Assembly: GCF_000003815.2 (NCBI RefSeq)
Contig: NC_049996.1
Span: 5,844,012-5,908,011, forward strand
DNA: 64,000 bases
Direction of reading: 5' to 3'
Source: Branchiostoma floridae
Taxonomy: Eukaryota > Chordata > Leptocardii > Amphioxiformes > Branchiostomatidae
The notes under the pieces were generated by a model. That model was not told where the DNA came from, did not search any database, and worked only from the letters and a program-made list of their open reading frames with translations. This document shows, in pieces, positions 35,112 through 46,541 of the stretch (position 1 is the first letter of the stretch; each line of letters starts with the position of its first letter). A program made the translations under genes and the position numbers.

Positions 35112-36826
35112 TCAGCTCTTCAGTATATTGACACAACCATGTCTAAACAGACCCTTAGGCATGGTTCCCACCTGCTTAAGTGATTCGTCTTGGCGATCAA
35201 GCCACAAAACTTTATTTGTTCCACTTCCGTTGTTGCTACCCCTATAGATGTAAATTTCACCACCAAAGACAGTCATACCACATCTCGGTACAGCACCAGT
35301 GTTGGCTACAACAGTCCACAAGTCCTCCTGAGGCCTGTAACACAGCACTTTTGAGGGAAGCCCAGCAACATAGATGCTACCATTGAGAGCTGAAGCAGCA
35401 ATAGCAATGGCCTTTTCAGGCATGTGGCTTACTGAATACCACTGGGAGTCTCCTGGGCCGATCTGGTACACTGTAGATGTTGAGTTGTAGTCAGCATCAA
35501 ATCCACCTATCATGTACATACTTCCATTAAACCCTGCAGCTGCATGCTGGTACCTTGGCTCTGGGAGTGGAACACCTACAGTCCACTTGTTCAGGGTTCG
35601 GTCATAGACTTCTCCAGCTGCTGTTCCACGAAGTGAGAAGCTGCCTTTGCCACCAACAGCATAGACTTTAACTTGCACCACTGCCAGCTTGTGATAGATC
35701 CTTGCAGTGTTGATTGGAGCAAGATTAGACCAGCAGTCAAGTCTTGCCTGATACAGCCAAACGTCCTTGCACCGAAGCTCACCAATTCCCACGGACACCA
35801 TGATGTCACTTGTGCCCAAAACAGCCACAGCAAATCCAAAGTCATTACTCCTCTTCATTGTGGTCATAGAACCCCAGGTTGTGTTTGACGGTGTAGAAGA
35901 ATGAGTCATCATGATGTCATTGCTGTAAATCGGAGGGTTTCCTTGTGCAAATCTCTCTGTCCCTCCAATGACCACCACTGCCTCCCTCAGACCACTGGCA
36001 CGGCGGGGGCGGGTACGGGGTGACTGGACCTCCCCTGGGTAGGCCTGATACTTCAGAGCTTCTGAAACGATATCAGGGCAGCACTTGCACAATATCTTGT
36101 CAGACTGTACCTTCTGTATGAAGTACAACTTGTCCATCCAGGGGAACCTAACCAGCTCCACCAGCTCTCTCATCTCCTTTTCCCTCTTCCTTGGGGCGTG
36201 CCTGATCCACTTCATCACTGACGCGTACACAATTTCTTCAGGAGCGTTAAGGTCATCTGATGAAATGATTGTGATGAGGAGTTCCTTTGTCAAATCAAGG
36301 AAATCTGGTGTTTGGCTAGCAGCTGAAAACTCTTTCATGACGTAAGACAATGCTGTGCTCTCCAGATGGTGGTCCATCAGCATGTTCCCTACGTTCAGTC
36401 TCTCCAGACAATTTGTGACGCATAGAGTGTCACACAGGAACTTTGTGCAGGCATCTCTGACCGGTTGAAACTGGAAGAAGCTGGCACCTTCCAACAGGTC
36501 TACAGCGTTGTCTTCTGTGATGGTAACCTTTGACGATCTTTGACCGTGTAGGCGTTGTCTACAAGAAGCTGCACAATGCTGTCACTGGCCTCGTGAATGG
36601 TTACCTTATGCTCCTTGTTCTCACGATATCCATTGCAGAACATTGAGCGAAAATACCCACTGCAAGCAGCGAGTACATTTCTGTGGCATGGGATCTCTTT
36701 CTCGGAGACACAAAGGACGACGTCTACCAGCAGGTTCTCCGACCGCAGTTCCTACAAACCCCGCAAGAGGGCGGTTGAGTGTGTGTCATGGCAAACGTCA
36801 GGTGACGCCTTTGGCCTCGTATCCAT
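35112..36826 (-). pseudogene. BTB-BACK-Kelch (KLHL-type) gene with nonsense codon and frameshift
   Basis: Intronless, read right to left from ATG at 36826. The BTB part is clear (LLVDVVLCVSEKEIPCHRNV and SGYFRSMFCNGY), then BACK (FLDLTKELLITIISSDDLN) and Kelch repeats (AVVVIGGTERF, VYAVGGKGSF, MYMIGGFDADYNSTS), ending HGCVNILKS. Full-length family members act as substrate adaptors of Cullin-3 ubiquitin ligases. Two defects are visible: TAG at 36754-36752, where related genes have a coding residue before ELRSENLL, and a frame change near 36530, where a GTCAAAG phrase is doubled. BACK-Kelch alone stays open for over 460 codons. Either this is a young pseudogene or the sequence has errors. Confidence 0.7.
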
Positions 36827-36864
36827 ATTTCGGCAATACAAAATAGTATCAATCGGAAAAAGGA

Positions 36865-37116
36865 GCACGTCACCGGAACGTACTGCGCCTGCGCGAACCC
36901 TGGTGTTTTGGGGCTTGGTTTGGTCAACGTTGCATTGAAATCCCGCTTGTTGCACAGTATATGTTAGAGACATGGTTTCATGTAAAACGTACACGGGATT
37001 TTACCCTTATATACGCACGTACTTTCTTAAATGCGGCCCTTTAGTAAACCGGGGGTTTAGAATGGTTTAGCATGTCTATACTTTTCGCGCCGGCGCAGTA
37101 CGTTCCGGTGACGTGC
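36865..37116. mobile_element. Small hairpin element at the Kelch gene's 5' end
   Basis: 33-bp arms, 36865-36897 and 37084-37116, with one mismatch (GCACGTCACCGGAACGTACT is the outer part of each arm), and a spacer of about 186 bp. It probably overlaps the promoter of the Kelch gene. Confidence 0.6.
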
Positions 37117-37846
37117 TGGAAAAAGGTAGCAAGGTGATCAGGTGGCAAACGTCACCCCTTCATGTAGTTTGAAAACTAAAAAACACTGAGGGACTGAATT
37201 GCTAAAATCTGCATTTGATGACTGGTATCTGCCTAAAAGCCCTATATAGTACTAAATCATTTTTTACAAAATGAACATAGTTTAGATCATAACTCTTTTC
37301 CATCATGATCACAATTTTAGTGAGGTCACTGAAAACCCCAATGTTAACTTCTTTTCTCATGTACATCGAATGACTGTCGGACCACATAAAATCTAATTTC
37401 TTGCTTCTCGGATTGGAAAACACGTCAGACATTATTATGCAAATCGACCGACGGACTGCTGGATGGAATGTGTGACTGAGGTAAAGGCGTTGTGTCTATC
37501 AACGACGAGTGGTGTAACGAATGGAAAAATACAAAATTTTCGATACAGCATAGGTGCCCATTTCCCTGCGGACATAGAAACTTAAAACAAGAGTATATCA
37601 AGTGACGTATTTTCTTATAAGTTATAGCACCAGGTGTTGGATATGCATGGTCTCTCAAAAATTCAATTTACACAGAAAACCGGTAACGTTACCATTTACT
37701 GTTCTTCTCAGTTTCAAGTACAGTAGTCTAATAATCACTGGTATCAACAGCAGTTTATGCTTACCTGGCACTGTAGCAGTTCTTACTTCTGTTTCCAGGG
37801 AATGGAGGGAACTGGAAACTGCTGTACGTAACATCTATTATCATAA
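37117..37846. other. Intergenic, nothing recognised
   Basis: No supported gene or repeat; short ORFs only. Confidence 0.35.
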
Positions 37847-38723
37847 TACCGGCACGTTTACGACGATTTCTCTAGCCATACTGATTTGACAAATTGTCAA
37901 CGCATCATTTTCTCCAGTTCCATGTTGCTGTTATAGCTTACACCTGCCACTTCTTCAGTGTAACTTTTCTGCCACTCTTGTCCTGCTAAAAGCGTAATAT
38001 CGTAATTGTAACACGCCGGAATTACACGGCGAACGGGCGCGTGGTTGGGAGGGGGTACAAAATACCGGCCGGAAGAAACACGGCACAATTAACTATCGCT
38101 ATGTACCTTTATACATCCTCCATGTTCCTTCCTTTTCAGTTAGTAAATGCATAAAACATAAACCTGCATGAGCCTGCATACAAAATGTCGTCAGAAAACG
38201 GACGTATACTGTCAAGAATTTTCATTTAACTTTTGTCCGTCACAACCGCTATGACGTAACACTTAACTGTTAGCGTAGATATAAAAATTGCGGGAAAATG
38301 GCTGCGTACGTTCAATTTTGCCCATTCAGTCGTAGATCCGGGCTATTATGCAACGGTTCTTCACACTTTTACATGAGTTGTAGGTCACCAACAGAAATTC
38401 AAGATTGCTGTTGAATCATGTTCGTCTTGTGCCGTGAGCATGTGTAATTATGATCTACAAATCTGGCAATGAATGTGACGGTGTGTTCGTCCCACGACGA
38501 GCTGCCTGTCCCGAAAAAGATACTGAAAACTTTTCGCCTTGTTGTCTTCGAATGCATTGTAATCGATGCTTTGTAAATGATGTATTGGACACCCAGATGT
38601 CTGAAGTGTGCATACCTCAGAAATAACTATTGTTGCATGTGTAGATCTCTTTAAATTCCATTATTTTTGATCGGCCGGTATAAGTCTTACGGCCGGTATT
38701 ATGCCAATGCATGTTAGATATTT
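37847..38723 (+). repeat. Segmental duplication, copy 1 (partner 45489-46362)
   Basis: Nearly identical to 45489-46362 in the same orientation, from ATAATACCGGCACGTTTACG to ATTATGCCAATGCATGTTA. A 24-bp piece near 38060 is absent from the partner. Non-coding as seen. Confidence 0.9.
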
Positions 38724-38867
38724 CTGGTTACGGTGCGAGTCCGTGAGAAGACGCGGGTAAAGTTACGGTCTCACGTTGTAAAAGAATTGAATGAAAATGG
38801 TCTGGGGAGACGAACAAAGGTGTGTCCAACACAGGTGAAAATAATTACTGGTCTGTGATTGGTCAAG

Positions 38868-39131
38868 CAATCAGTCATCCCTCAGGCATCATTGGTCCTG
38901 GTCGTGTGCTGTAATCAATTTCATTATTTCAGATAGCCAACCGAAGAAGTGCATTCTTTTGACCAATGACACCACGGGGTATTTTTAGACTAGACAGTGT
39001 CGCGTCACTCGTCTGCGAGCTGTCTGAGTTGACGGGCTTATAATATAAACCTCGCAGCTTACCAGTACAGAACAACATCACGGCCGCGCGGTGACGGAGT
39101 CCTTTGTCCTTTCAGCATCCTACCTTTTAAC
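38868..39131 (+). promoter_or_regulatory. Promoter-like block with CCAAT boxes, TATA and a first exon
   Basis: GATTGGTC at 38873, CATTGGTCC at 38889 and GACCAATGAC near 38960 are CCAAT boxes. TTATAATATAAACC at 39040 is a TATA-like box about 30 bp before a possible start. A donor (AACAG/GTTAGT) ends a candidate leader exon at 39131. The product is unknown; the next candidate exon is 39344-39413. Confidence 0.4.
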
Positions 39132-39343
39132 AGGTTAGTTTGGTCGTTCTTCACAGAGTGTCTTTATGTGTGTTTATACGCGTGCGTTTTGTATAACTTA
39201 TTATCAGTACAATGTTAGTTCAAAAATCGATAGCTGCGCTTACATGCAATGCATACCTGTGCCTTATATATTGCCTTAATCGTTTCTTGACGTTAATCTG
39301 TCTTGCAATTGAACTAATTGTTATTTCACTTCTTTTCTTCCAG

Positions 39344-39600
39344 GATCTTATTGGTGCCATCAAGTCCGGATTAACTGCAGCTGCAATGTTCCTGGTGGGA
39401 CTTATCCTGGTGAGAGGTTGTCCGATGCCATCTCCACGGCTAGCTGTACGGTGACGTCCAGAAAGATCCTTCCCTGTGTAAAAGCCCCGCCAGAGGACCT
39501 GAAACTAAGATAAGTTCTTGTGTGTCTTATGGGGTGTAAAATGGAAACATGTCGCAGAATTGGGCTGGGACTAACTTCTCGTCGGCATGATAAGAAGGAA
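39344..39600 (+). repeat. Low-copy unit A, exon-like start
   Basis: TTCTTCCAG precedes GATCTTATTGGTGCCATCAA; one frame reads DLIGAIKSGLTAAAMFLVGL up to CTG/GTGAGA. Related copies begin at 40325 and 43330, all followed by GTGACGTCCAGAAAGATC. Coding status unproven. Confidence 0.4.
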
Positions 39601-39639
39601 ATGATTTGTGCGGCCTTTTGTGCCTTATAAACTACAACA

Positions 39640-40290
39640 AAGCAAGAAGCCTTCACGGCTTCAGGAAGGGTCTGTCCTGCGAGAGCCAGCTGGTGCTAAC
39701 CCTCCAAGACCTGGCCAAGAACATGGACCAGAACAAACAGGTCGATGCCGCGGTGCTTGACTTTAGCAAAGCATTCGATACCGTGCCTCACGAACGTCTA
39801 CTGAGCAAACTCGAGCACTATGGTATTTCTGGCCTCCTTCAGTCTTGGCTTAGGGCTTTCCTTACGGAGAGAACCCAGAGGGTTGTCTTTGGCGGTGAAA
39901 CATCTAAAGCCGTCAAGGTCACCTCTATCTGGAGTTCCGCAGGGTATTGTGTTAGGCCCTCTACTCTTCCTGCTCTATATCAACGACCTACCCGATTCCG
40001 TAGACATGTTCGACTATTTGCTGACGATTGCTTTATTTATCGAACTATCAGCAAGCCTTCTGACGCTCAAGGTCTGCAGTCTGACCTCGATGCGTTAACA
40101 GAATGGCAAATGCAGCATGGCTTATGTCGTTCAACCCCTCTAAATGCCACATCCTCCACATTACCCGTAAGAAGCACCCCATCTTAACTCAGTACTCCCT
40201 CTGCGGAGAAGCCCTCACCGGTGTTAAGTCCCACCCCTATCTTGGAGTACAACTGTCCGATGAATTGCGGTGGGACACCCATATCAACTA
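39640..40290 (+). mobile_element. Broken non-LTR retrotransposon reverse-transcriptase fragment
   Basis: Recognisable RT blocks: DAAVLDFSKAFDTVPHERLL, then SGVPQGIVLGPLLF in another frame, then RLFADDCF with the catalytic FADD motif, then YLGVQLSDELRWDTHI. At least three frame changes and missing ends make it dead. It resembles the jockey/CR1-like RTs of animals. It lies between two copies of the surrounding low-copy unit. Confidence 0.88.
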
Positions 40291-40324
40291 ATAATAACTA
40301 ATTTCGCTTTGTTGCTTCCATGGC

Positions 40325-40925
40325 CAGGACCTTATTGGTGCCATCAAGGTGACGTCCAGAAAGATCGGTGCTCGAGTTTACGCCCTGCCAAGGGACCTGA
40401 AACTAAGTTAAGTACTTACGTGTCTTCTCCGTTGAAAACATATCGCAGGGATGGGCTGAGACTAACTTTTCATCGACATGATAGGAAGTAAATTATTAGT
40501 TGTGATGATTCGTTAACTGAACTCTTAGTTGGAGGTAAGGTACTTTAGTGTGCTCTGTTGACATTCCGAGCGATGTTGTCGGGAGGGGTTTACATTAGGA
40601 CATTTTGTAAATGGAGGCTCCTTTGCATTCAGGGCTTCAGTCCGTTTCTGTGGTGTACAGGCCTGGTGTGTGGCTGGTTTGGTTTCTGTGATTGTGTCGA
40701 TGGCCGGGATGGCATTCGGTCAATTATTTCAAATTCTGTTCTTTACAAAACTGGGTTTTCCCTGGTTCACCATCTGTCGTCATTTCTGTTTTATGTCATG
40801 GTCAGTGGTTGTCGGGGACCTAGACCATTACATAATCTGCCTCGTGTTGTTTTCTTGGGTCCCGAACCAAGAGAACGGCACAGGCCAGAAAGGAAGACAG
40901 GTGGCTGAAGAGCCTATCTAATATT
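40325..40925 (+). repeat. Low-copy unit B (partner 43332-43850)
   Basis: 40590-40910 and 43505-43825 are close copies (GGGCATTTTGTAAATGGAGG, AGACCATTACATAATCTGCC). Open frames of about 80 codons exist, but the two copies favour different frames, which argues against coding. 40926-41340 shows nothing. Confidence 0.7.
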
Positions 40926-41344
40926 ACTAGTTTAGTCGTTTAGAAAAAAAACTCTGCGTCGACATAGTCACAGAAACTGAATCAGCTATGCATTGGGCTT
41001 GTATATCACAGAAGCAGACTGAAGCAATGAGAGCAGAAGTGGCCATTGCTTTCGAAAATTAAAGCAAAACAAAGGCAGCATTATGCCATAAGCAGCATTA
41101 CTTAGGATCTTATCAAAGCACGAACAACACCCTGCCACCAAACAAGAGATAATGATTCCTCTCGCTATTTCTATGTTAAAACTAGAGCTGAAATTACAAT
41201 GACAAAACAAATGAACTTCCTGCCATTCCAATGCACGTAGCTGAGCTTTCTTTTAGGTATAGTGTTAGATATAGTCTTATATTTCTGAGTTAGGTTTAAT
41301 TTCTGTCTCGTCTTTTCTCCCGAGGATCATCACACCGTAAGAAG

Positions 41345-42505
41345 AAATGTCTGGACGCGGAAAGGGAGGCGAGGACTGGCGAAGGAAGGTGCCGAACGTG
41401 AGCGAATGGGCTTCGCAGTCTTCTATGACAAGGTGTCGTACTGTATTGTATTGTATTGTGTGAAAGCACACATGTTTTAACTATAGGACAACAGTCTTTG
41501 TCAATGAATAAATGTTTCATTCCATTTGTGTTGGCAGACTAGTTTAAGTTTACATTTTCAATTTCAGTTTACGTATACCTGGGCTGTTTGTCAGGTGTCA
41601 CTGTATAGTACCTAGTAGTATTTGGGGTGTCGAGTTTCTAGGTACTTGCCCTGAGCCTTTTGGGTTTGTGGCAGCGGTGGTATGGCAGCTTATGCATATG
41701 TCTTTTTATCAAATTTGCTAGAAGTGTCTGGGCTTGGTAAGCGAGGAAAGAAAGACACAGGGAAATGGAGGTTTCAAAGTGTCACCGTTACTGCAAGTGC
41801 TTTCGTGACGACGTCCGGTGCATCACCAGCCAGGGCACGTCTGATTCGACATAGACAAGGTATTGTGCTGTATTGTGTACAGTTCCTATTTGCCATTGGG
41901 CAAGCGTTGAACCATTTGTGTTTGTTACAGCGGTATTGACGTAGCGAGCAGCTGATGCATGTCTCTTTCTTTTACTGATATCACAGCGATGTCTGAACGT
42001 TACGGGTACCGTCACCGATGGCGCTTCACAACATCCGGGAAGACGGTGGTCCTGGCGGAAGGCGTCTTGGTGTCTCCCCTCGTAGCTGGATTTCAGAAGC
42101 TTCTTGAGATGAAATTCCATAACTGGATGTACGTATGTAAACCAGCTCTGCAAACCAGATATTTGAGAAGGTATTGTAATGTGCTGTGTGAAATCAAAAT
42201 GTCGGCTTATAGCATTTGCCATATTAGTAGCATTGTATATTGTTTAGGCAGTCTGTATTGACTGACGTAGTAGCAATTGAATTAGCATTCAAGATGCCTT
42301 AATTATACATCGCTTTCCCATTTGTCACTGGACAGGCATTGAGTGGTGTTGAGACAAATGATGCATGTCATTTTCTTCTACCTATTTGTTAGAAATGTCT
42401 GGACGCCATAAGGAAGGCAAGGTCAAGCGTCACCGTCACTGACATGACAATATCGTGCTTCGTGACAACACCACGTGCATCACCAAGGAGGTGGACAGTC
42501 GTTTC
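41345..42505 (+). pseudogene. Tandem array of decayed histone H4 5' ends
   Basis: Four pieces, at 41348, 41727, 41989 and 42393, resemble the start of an H4 gene. The first reads ATGTCTGGACGCGGAAAGGG (MSGRGKGG). The second and fourth keep GTCACCGT, CGTGAC and GCATCACCA at H4 spacing. Each is preceded by TGATGCATGTC-type text, and the first three are followed by GGTATTGT-type text, so the repeat unit is about 250-400 bp. All have stops or frame breaks and none reaches the H4 C-terminus. Confidence 0.65.
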
Positions 42506-42509
42506 CCAT

Positions 42510-43330
42510 ATAATAAGTTGTTTGTGTTGAACAATATTGTCTGAATGCAGTAGCATAGCAATATTTGTTATTTTTTTAACATTACACTGAACCAAGGAGA
42601 TTCAATCAAACCTCCTTGATTAAACCTGTGTTTGAGAATTTTTAAAGTTTATTGCAAATTCTTGCCCTTGGGCTAATTGCAGGTAACATAAAAGATTCAA
42701 ACAGTGTAAAAAAACAATATCACAAGTGTCTGCTCTAGTCTAAAGCTAGTCTGATGTCCTTGTAACTTGGCGAATGTAAGCTTGGTTTCAATGGTTGATG
42801 AACAATGTTCAGGTGAACAGTACTTAATAGAGTTTTCTTTTTCTTTTCAAAATTAGGACTGGTTGAACAGTTTAGCTGTGAGTCAGATGATGCGTGCATA
42901 CGTTCCGGCCCGGCCCTGCTTCTGAAACTGTATTGGAGGGAGGAAGCAGACCATGAGACTGTTGATAGGTGAGTGCATCCTCTACAACTCGTTCCAACCT
43001 GACCCTGCCTGCATTCTTTTTTAAAATTCAGGCCACTGTCACTGTTATTGAACCATCTCTACCAACGTTGACCTGGTTAAGATCAGTTAGCAATAATTTG
43101 ACCATTTATTCCTGTTACACTTTAGCGCCACAGACATTACAATAGTCTATTAGCTTCCTCATAATTTGTCACCATTTCTACTCATTGCAAAACATAAGGC
43201 TTCCTTGTGCCTTTTCAAAAATATTTTGATTATAAAGCTAGTAGCAAAACGATGGAAGTCTAGCCAGTCATTATTGATTGTAATTCACTTTCTTGCAGTC
43301 ACAATAGGTTGGGAAGGAGACATCTCACAG
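42510..43330. other. Intergenic, nothing recognised
   Basis: A short phrase TTGCCCTTGGGCTAATTGCA at 42663 resembles 47330; otherwise no support for a feature. Confidence 0.35.
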
Positions 43331-43331
43331 C

Positions 43332-43850
43332 ATCTTCCAGGACCGCATTGATGCCATGAATTCCTGATCAACTGCAGCTGCAATGTTCATGGTGGAAATC
43401 CTGGTGAGAGATTGTCCGACGCCATCTCAACATGTACAGTGACGTCCAGAAAGATCGGTGCTCGTGTGTGCGCCCTGCGATCTGAGTGATGTAGCCAGTA
43501 GGGCGTTAGGGCATTTTGTAAATGGAGGCTCCTTTTGCCCTCATAGCTAAAGCCGTTTCTGTGGTGTACAAGCTTGGCGTGTGGCTGATTTTATTTCGTG
43601 TGACTGTGTCGATGGCCGGAATTGTATTCGTTCAGTTACTGTTAATTCTGTTCTTTATAAACAGGGTCTTCCCTGGTTCACCATCTGTTGTAATTTCTGT
43701 TTTATGTCATGGTCAGTGGTTGTCGGGGACCTAGACCATTACATAATCTGCCTCGTGTTGTTTTCTTGGGTCCCGAAACAAGAGAACGGCACAGGCCAGA
43801 AAGGAAGGCAGGTGGTTGAAAAGCCTTCTTTTATTTTAGTATTTTAGTCC
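43332..43850 (+). repeat. Low-copy unit C (partner of 40325-40925)
   Basis: Begins with a degenerate form of the 39344 exon-like text (GCAGCTGCAATGTTCATGG), then GTGACGTCCAGAAAGATCGG and the block shared with 40590-40910. 43851-45488 holds no supported gene. Confidence 0.65.
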
Positions 43851-45488
43851 TTTTAGAAATGCTAGAGTATCGTGGTTCGCAGTCACAGAAACCGAATCAA
43901 TACAAACAGAATGCAAAGTGTACACAAATGTACAATTGTTCAGTTATCATGTATATCACGATAGTAGATACTTGTACATATAGTTACGCCTACTTACGTT
44001 ATGTGTTAGGTATAGTTTTCCCATATTTTTGAGTGAAGATCTCGTCTTTTTTTGTAAAGAGGCTTGGAGATGTAGTGCTGTTTAGGCGCCTTTTGTTAGC
44101 AGCCTCTGTTTTTGAGTGTATTTGTTTGATGCCCTTCCAGTACAGGGGTGGCTGACACTGGATTGTTTTGTGTGTTTCACTTATTTTCATTGTCGCAGAA
44201 AAGTGGTCTACATGTTAGAATTTAGTAAATGTCAACATTGTCCGTTTATTGTGTAGAGGTTGTAGCCCTTTAAATCAGTTGTTTGGAAATTTCCCTAGTA
44301 ACTGAGGCTAAGGCTGGCGCTGACACTAACACAAGACAAACACATACACACATACATACACACTAACAGACTATCCCCACCAAACACACACATTTTTGAC
44401 GGACACTAATAATCAGCTCAAATGCCTTAGCCTTAGACTGAAAAAAATCTATGATTCTTTAAGTACAAAGGCTCCACGCTACCTCTATACCATGTACTGA
44501 CAATGTCAATATTTACTGATTTTTAGCTTTCTTTTATCCACTATGTCCTAGAGTGAGGGTAACTCTTAACCTAAATGGGTTAGATGTGAAGTTCATTTTT
44601 GATGCTAGAGTATCTTCATTTGTTATGAGGTTTATATATTATACACTTTGCATTTCTCTATTTTGCTAATAAACAAATATGTTGAAATCGGATGATTGTG
44701 TAGTGCATGTGTTTGTTTTACAGTAGAATTAAAACAAAATAGCTTGGGTCTCTCTTCTCACACCGTCAACCAGGCCTTACCTCCCAGAACCATCAACTTC
44801 ATGTGAAATGGTTGCCCCCATGGTTAATACATTAATCTACTGCATATATTTAATCATTTTGCATGCAGCTGCTTTGTACAATATACTGTACTATATTTTT
44901 CTTTAATTGGAAGCGGCCGAAAATTGATGTGCGCGCGGATGTCATCCACGGCCACAGTATAATCAAATCAACATGGCCTAGCGTGAGGCAAAATTACATC
45001 ATCCACATCTGTGCATTTATAGTAGAATGTAAGGTTTGCAACATAGTAAAGAGGATTTCTTTATACTCAAATAAAAAAGAATGGCTCTTTCGACAGTTTT
45101 ACAATGTTGTCCCACAACAAGCAAAGTTGGGTTCTTTGGCTTTGATTTGAAGGAAGTCAATGAAGGAGCGCTTGCTGTCCCCGTATGAGAGAGGAAGAAG
45201 GTTTTCTGTATTTTCTCTCACCTTTTGGGATCTGCATTAAAAAAAAGAAAAGTAGAAGTTACTACGACTGTCCTTCATAAAACGCACGAAACATTTTGTG
45301 GACATAAGGATATAATGCAATTGCATAAGTTAAAGTTACTTAGCAGCTGAACGGAAGTCAGTTTCTAATGCATGCCAGTCGGTAATTGCTGTCGTTACAT
45401 GTACAAAGTTGATCGGCAAGATTTAATTTGTTTTCAAAGTCATCTGGAAATCAGTGCTGATGTCATCAACAGAATGTAACATCTAGTA

Positions 45489-46362
45489 TCATAATACCGG
45501 CACGTTTACGACGATTTCTCTAGCCATACTGATTTGACAAATTGTCAACGCATCATTTTCTCCAGTTCCATGTTGCTGTTATAGGTTACCCCTGCCACTT
45601 CTTCAGTGTAACTTTTCTGCCACTCTTGTCCTGCTAAAAGCGTAATATCGTAATTGTAACACGCCGGAATTACACGGCGAACGGGCGCGTGGTTGGGAGG
45701 GGGTACAAAATTAACTATCGCTATGTACCTTTATACATCCTCCATGTTCCTTCCTTTTCTGTTAGTAAATGCATAAAACATAAACCTGCATGAGCCTGCA
45801 TACAAAATGTCGTCAGAAAACGGACGTATACTGTCAAGAATTTTCATTTAACTTTTGTCCGTCACAACCGCTATGACGTAACACTTTACTGTTAGCGTAG
45901 ATATAAAAATGGCGGGAAAATGGCTGCGTACGTTCAATTTTGCCCATTCAGTCGTAGATCCGGGCTATTATGATCTATTATGCAACGGTTCTTCACACTT
46001 TTACATGAGTTGTACATGTAGGTCACCAACAGAAATTCAAGATTGCTGTTGAATCATGTTCGTCTTGTGCCGTGAGCATGTGTAATTATGATCTACAAAT
46101 CTGGCAATGAATGTGACGGTACGGTGTGTTCGTCCCACGACGAGCTGCCTGTCCCGAAAAAGATACTGAAAACTTTTCGCCTTGTTGTCTTCGAATGCAT
46201 ATTTGTAATCGATGCTTTGTAAATGATGCATTGGACACCCAGATGTCTGAAGTGTGCATGCCTCAGAAATAACTATTGTTGCATGTGTAGATCTCTTTAA
46301 ATTCCATTATTTTTGATCGGCCGATATAAGTCTTACGGCCGGTATTATGCCAATGCATGTTA
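45489..46362 (+). repeat. Segmental duplication, copy 2
   Basis: Partner of 37847-38723, with small insertions (GATCTATTAT near 45971, TACATG near 46013). Confidence 0.9.
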
Positions 46363-46504
46363 CATTCCGCGCACCTGGGTCTGCTCAGTCGGAATACGCA
46401 AGTGACACAAAAAGCGCGGGAAATTTCTCAGAAGGTCAAAGGTTATCATGGAAGAAACCACATGTTGGGAATGGCACTCAGAAGATTTACTGCAATATTC
46501 TGTC

Positions 46505-46541
46505 TATATCATACAAGATTTGACTTGACTTGACTTGACTA
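46505..46541. repeat. Short (GACTT)n run
   Basis: Four TGACT-type units; the rest of 46363-48124 shows no gene, apart from a G-rich patch at 47170-47210. Confidence 0.6.

Noticed and set aside
39606-40187. Host gene of 193 residues
   Set aside because: Reverse-transcriptase motifs in shifting frames show a dead LINE fragment.
41345-42505. Functional histone H4 gene
   Set aside because: No unit extends past roughly the first third of H4, and all contain frame breaks.
40558-43847. A conserved 80-120-residue gene in two copies
   Set aside because: Similarity is at the nucleotide level and the long frames in the two copies do not correspond throughout, so coding is unsupported.
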